Source of the DNA: Litsea cubeba
Taxonomy: Eukaryota; Streptophyta; Magnoliopsida; Laurales; Lauraceae
DNA: 64,000 nucleotides
NCBI GenBank assembly: GCA_012931725.1
Contig: CM022955.1
Location: forward strand, 54,377,690-54,441,689
Direction: 5' to 3'
Shown here one piece after another: positions 61,040 to 64,000 of the stretch (the first letter of the stretch is position 1; every line of letters starts with the position of its first letter). The notes below the pieces were generated by a model. The model was not told where the DNA came from. It made no database searches and was given only the letters and a program-made list of their open reading frames with translations. Both the position numbers and the translations under genes were made by a program.

Positions 61040-61125
61040 TGTAAATCGGCTATAAACGCCAAAATCGGCTATAAACGCCAAAAATCGGCTATAAACGCCA
61101 AAATCGGCTATAAATGCCAAAAAAA
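61040..61125. repeat. Four CGGCTATAAACGCCAAAA units in the LTR
   Basis: Four tandem units of about 19-20 bp. The motif is a variant of the CGGCTATCAATGCCA minisatellite at 52625-52925. Confidence 0.9.
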
Positions 61126-61289
61126 TCGCCTTTCACGGCAAATCAAAAAAATGTCTCTTTTCTTAAATATATGTGCAATGGAAAACTTGAAAGAAGTTGA
61201 TTTCCTTTTTACTTGCGAAGGTTGATCTCCGGATCACCACTTGCAATTCCAAGTAAAAATAGAAAATCTGGCACACCCACAAAAAAAGA

Positions 61290-61923
61290 AATGTTGATTC
61301 ACGCCCCCCTTTGCCCCCCGGTTACGAAAGGGTCGGAACCAAACGGACTCCCACGTCCGCCGACCTCGGCAGGAACCCTGGGCATCCGGGAGCGCGGTCC
61401 ATCAACCTACGTCCACTTCATAAAGGCAGAGGTTGCCTGTGGTATTTTACTTCTCCAATGAGTAGGGATTACAAGCTAGGAGAATACAAGAGTAGAAAGG
61501 GAAGATATTCATTGCCCCTCAAGCGATGAGAGGGCTCTCCTATTTGTAGTCTTCCCCTAACAGATGGGGACGCTCCTCTGCAACGTTCGCCCTTGGAGCC
61601 CTCGAACTGCCCTCGCGCTGGACGAGGCAGGTGAGATATTTCTCCGCAGGACCTGGTAGGAGCGGGACTGCTTCCGAAGCAACGTGGCTGCCCTGACTTG
61701 GTCTCTTCGTGGGCTTGGACCTGAGCTTCAGTGGATGGATTTGGACCTGGACTTCTCACGGACTGGGTCACTTGGCCTGACCCATCATCCAGAAATGGTG
61801 TATGTCCTGAAACGGTTTTGGACCGTTAGGTATGTCCTGAAATGGTGTAGTGTTCGGGCCTGACCCGTCACCCTTAATTCAGGCGGTGTTGCTTTCAGAG
61901 ATGGCATGGATAGAAACTCCGAT
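61290..61923. other. Moderately GC-rich repetitive-looking DNA, unclassified
   Basis: It is more GC-rich than the neighbouring intergenic DNA and may be part of another LTR, read on the minus strand ('gactacaaataggagagccc' near 61525-61545). A short phrase 'tatgtcctgaaa' is repeated near 61801-61840. I could not define ends or domains. Confidence 0.35.
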
Positions 61924-62103
61924 CACTACAACAGAAAAGAGTTTTCGCGGCGCACATTTTCGCCGCTAATAATAAACAAAATCGCTGCTAACTCTCTATC
62001 CCGGCGATTATTACTTCGTCGCATATCGCCGCATGAAACCCTTCACTTTTAATTTTTAGCGGTGCAAACAATAAATCGTCGCGAAAGCTTTTTCTTTCGC
62101 GGC

Positions 62104-62762
62104 GTTTTTTTTCGCCGCAAATAGCCTTCAACTTATAATTACAATGTCTTTTACAGCGATAAATATCATCTTGCAGCGACTATTTATCGCCGCAAGTAAA
62201 TTTTTCCAGCGTTTTCCAGATTCACCGCAAAAAAATTATGCAGGTAAAACACAATTGCGTCGATATAAAATTGACGCAATTGCTTGTTCTACCGTTATTT
62301 TTTTCTTTCAAAAAAGTCATTTTCAGCGTCTATTTATTTATTGCGTCGATATAAAATCGACGTAAATGCTCGTGTCTGACTTAAAAAATCAATTCCAGCG
62401 ATTTTTTATCTCCGGAAAAATATTTTCGCAACGTTTTTTTTCGCCGCAAATAGCCTTCAACTTATAATTACAATGTCTTTTACAACGATAAATATCATCT
62501 TGCAGCGACTATTTATCGCCGCAAGTAAATTTTTCCAGCGTTTTCGACATTCGCCGCAAAAAAATTTATGCAGGTAAAACACAATTGCGTCGATTTAAAA
62601 TCGACGCAATTGCTGGTTCTACCGTTATTTTTTTCTTTTGAAATAGTCATTTTCAGCGTCTATTTATTGATTGCGTCGATATAAAATCGACGTAAATGCT
62701 CGTGTCTGACTTAAAAAATCAATTCCAGTAATTTTTTATCGCCGGAAAAATATTTTCGCAAC
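62104..62762. repeat. Two-copy tandem duplication of 329 bp within the CACTA end
   Basis: 'cgccgcaaatagccttcaac' occurs at 62113 and 62442, and the following ~320 bp of each copy align closely with scattered single-base differences. The unit itself contains the subterminal motifs. Confidence 0.9.
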
Positions 62763-63180
62763 ATTTTTTTAACTTCGTCGCAAGTTAAATGTCGCAGCTA
62801 CAACTCAATTGCAACAAAATGAAATCGACGCAAATGCTCGATTATTTAGTTTCATTAAATCAATTGCATCGACTATTTATCGCCGGAAAAAATGATTCGC
62901 AGCGGATGTACACTTCGCCGCTAGGCAAATTTCGCGGGTAAAACTTAATTGCGTCAATTTCAACTCGACGGAATTGCTCTTTTCAGTGTGCTTTCTGTTT
63001 TTTCCCTCACGTCACATTTATTGTCACATCTGCCAATTTAAACACCATATAATTAATCTCTGTTTCTATATATTAACACACAAATTCGTAAATCCGTCCA
63101 AACATCAATTTATCCAAACTCATGTATTTATACAATATGGTGATGCATTATATTCATATCAACTACAAATCGGGCTACTA

Positions 63181-63348
63181 TTAAATAAGCCACACATCAC
63201 TGTTGTGGCCATAAAAAGATTTAAAAAGTCTATTATCACTAAAATGAAGGCGGTAAAATCTGGTGTACAACTCATATGTTGCTGCCTTCTTCACATTGTC
63301 ACCTTTGCATTTTTGCCAACAGTAATGGTCTGTGTTTCCATCACCCAC
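63181..63348 (-). other. Possible terminal exon on the minus strand
   Basis: On minus, a T-rich tract ending in TTTTTTGCAG (acceptor at 63349-63350) is followed by an open frame of 55 codons, beginning VGDGNTDHYCWQKCKG and ending NSDVWLI before a stop. The composition looks protein-like with paired Cys. No family was recognised. Upstream exons would lie to the right, possibly outside the window, and could belong to the CACTA element. Confidence 0.2.
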
Positions 63349-64000
63349 CTGCAAAAAAAAAAAAAAAATTGAGAGATCATATTTTAATAACAAATGAAAG
63401 AGACAAGGGAATAATAAGATAATGGGTTCACATCTGGTGGCATTTGAATCAGATCCGAATACACAAAAGAAGCTTTACTATAGAACTTTACAATAGAAAA
63501 AGAGAGAGAGAGCAGACAACAAAAGTGTCTCAGAGCATGCACTGCACAGTTGATAATACTGTTTTTTTCTGATAGAAACAAGTTTCAACCCAAAAGCCTC
63601 CCAAAGGTTTTTCCAATGAGAAAATAGGAAGTAAAGATGTGTCGAACTCAAACTCATTTCTGTAGAAAGGAGATTCATGCTGTGAGGCAGGGGAGGTTGG
63701 CTAGACTCAAATTCCGCTGGTTTTTTAAGCCATCTCTAATTTGACAACTTCTAGGAGCAAAGAAATATATATATGTAAATAACATGAAAATTAATAAAAT
63801 GAATTTTTTATATATATATAAAAGCATTTACCGACTGCACTTCCTCTTGATGAGTCAATGGCCTATTGGGACGATATGTATGATTTTGGCGCTTAGCCCA
63901 TGGCCAAAAATTCTTACATTACAGTACAACCACAGGAGTCTCACAACTACTAAAAACTAATAATTGTACACAGGAGGTGTTCACCCACCTAGAATTAACT

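Larger units (their letters stand above)
59094..61280 (+). repeat. 3' LTR of the second Tat element (right end uncertain)
   Basis: It begins TGTTGACACCAAAAATG after the purine tract. A TATA box at 60549-60556 marks the U3/R area. The right end is placed near 'ctggcacacccaca' (about 61268-61282) only from the change in sequence character. The 5' LTR is not in the window, so length and target duplication cannot be checked. No protein-coding content is supported, although a 267-codon open frame crosses U3. Confidence 0.65.
61924..64000. mobile_element. One end of a CACTA (En/Spm-like) transposon, other end not seen
   Basis: CACTACAACAGAAAAG at 61924 matches the typical CACTA terminus. The next kilobase (to about 62985) is packed with subterminal motifs such as TCGCCGC, GCGACG and GCGTCGAT in both orientations, characteristic of this superfamily. 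No reverse-complement terminus (TTGTAGTG) is seen before 64000, so the element probably continues outside. No transposase domain was recognised inside the window. 63360-64000 is AT-rich and may already be interior. Confidence 0.7.

Noticed and set aside
61040..61125. Regular short repeats that resemble a CRISPR array
   Set aside because: The genome is plant, the 'spacers' are only a few A residues and the repeats lie in an LTR. It is a minisatellite.
1..64000. tRNA, rRNA or other structured RNA genes
   Set aside because: I looked for tRNA-like A/B boxes and rRNA segments and found none I could defend. A covariance-model scan would be needed to exclude them.

Overview
This window is nuclear DNA of a flowering plant. 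The evidence is a spliced eleven-exon ABC-transporter gene with GT-AG introns, several plant LTR retrotransposon lineages, a CACTA-type transposon end and AT-rich intergenic sequence. Many intergenic repeats carry 'gtggacccca' / 'gggtcccac'-like phrases, which I associate loosely with magnoliid genomes. That placement is a weak impression. One run of exactly 100 N (49669-49768) shows a scaffolded assembly.

Layout. 1-2119: AT-rich DNA with a small terminal-inverted-repeat element (611-1526). 2125-14054: a complete Ty3/gypsy chromovirus (Tekay/Del type) on the minus strand, bounded by the target duplication TAAAG, with 3.5 kb LTRs. Its 5' LTR carries a 2.15 kb internal inversion, and its gag-pol is broken by one stop and four single-base frameshifts. 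14565-16480: an array of ~146 bp units arranged as ABC trimers. 17250-33500: the one clear host gene, an intact ABCC-type (MRP) full transporter of 1509 codons, closest to the plant ABCC4/ABCC14 group, with a probable 5'UTR intron and short upstream ORFs.

33825-43814: a second complete Ty3/gypsy element on the minus strand, of the Tat group, with 538 bp LTRs and target duplication CAAAG, sitting about 0.7 kb past the transporter stop codon. It carries an intron-containing gene in antisense between integrase and 3' LTR. 44519-45373: a solo LTR with target duplication CCACA. 45379-49150: intergenic DNA with dispersed repeats, a perfect 16-bp inverted repeat ahead of a TATA box, and a small unassigned ORF.

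49150-49668: a decayed chromovirus pol fragment ending at the assembly gap. 49769-61280: the 3' part of a second, larger Tat element on the plus strand: RNase H and integrase, several minisatellites, a long multi-exon antisense gene with its own TATA box and a region resembling the plant mobile domain, then a ~2.2 kb 3' LTR. 61924-64000 and probably beyond: one end of a CACTA element with dense subterminal repeats.

The only gene likely to make a working host product is the ABCC transporter. Its roughly 4.5 kb of coding sequence has no frameshift, while every transposon coding region has several, so most TE frameshifts are probably real decay and not sequencing noise. The most interesting features are the two antisense genes carried by Tat elements, the inverted segment inside one LTR of a young chromovirus, and the trimeric repeat array.
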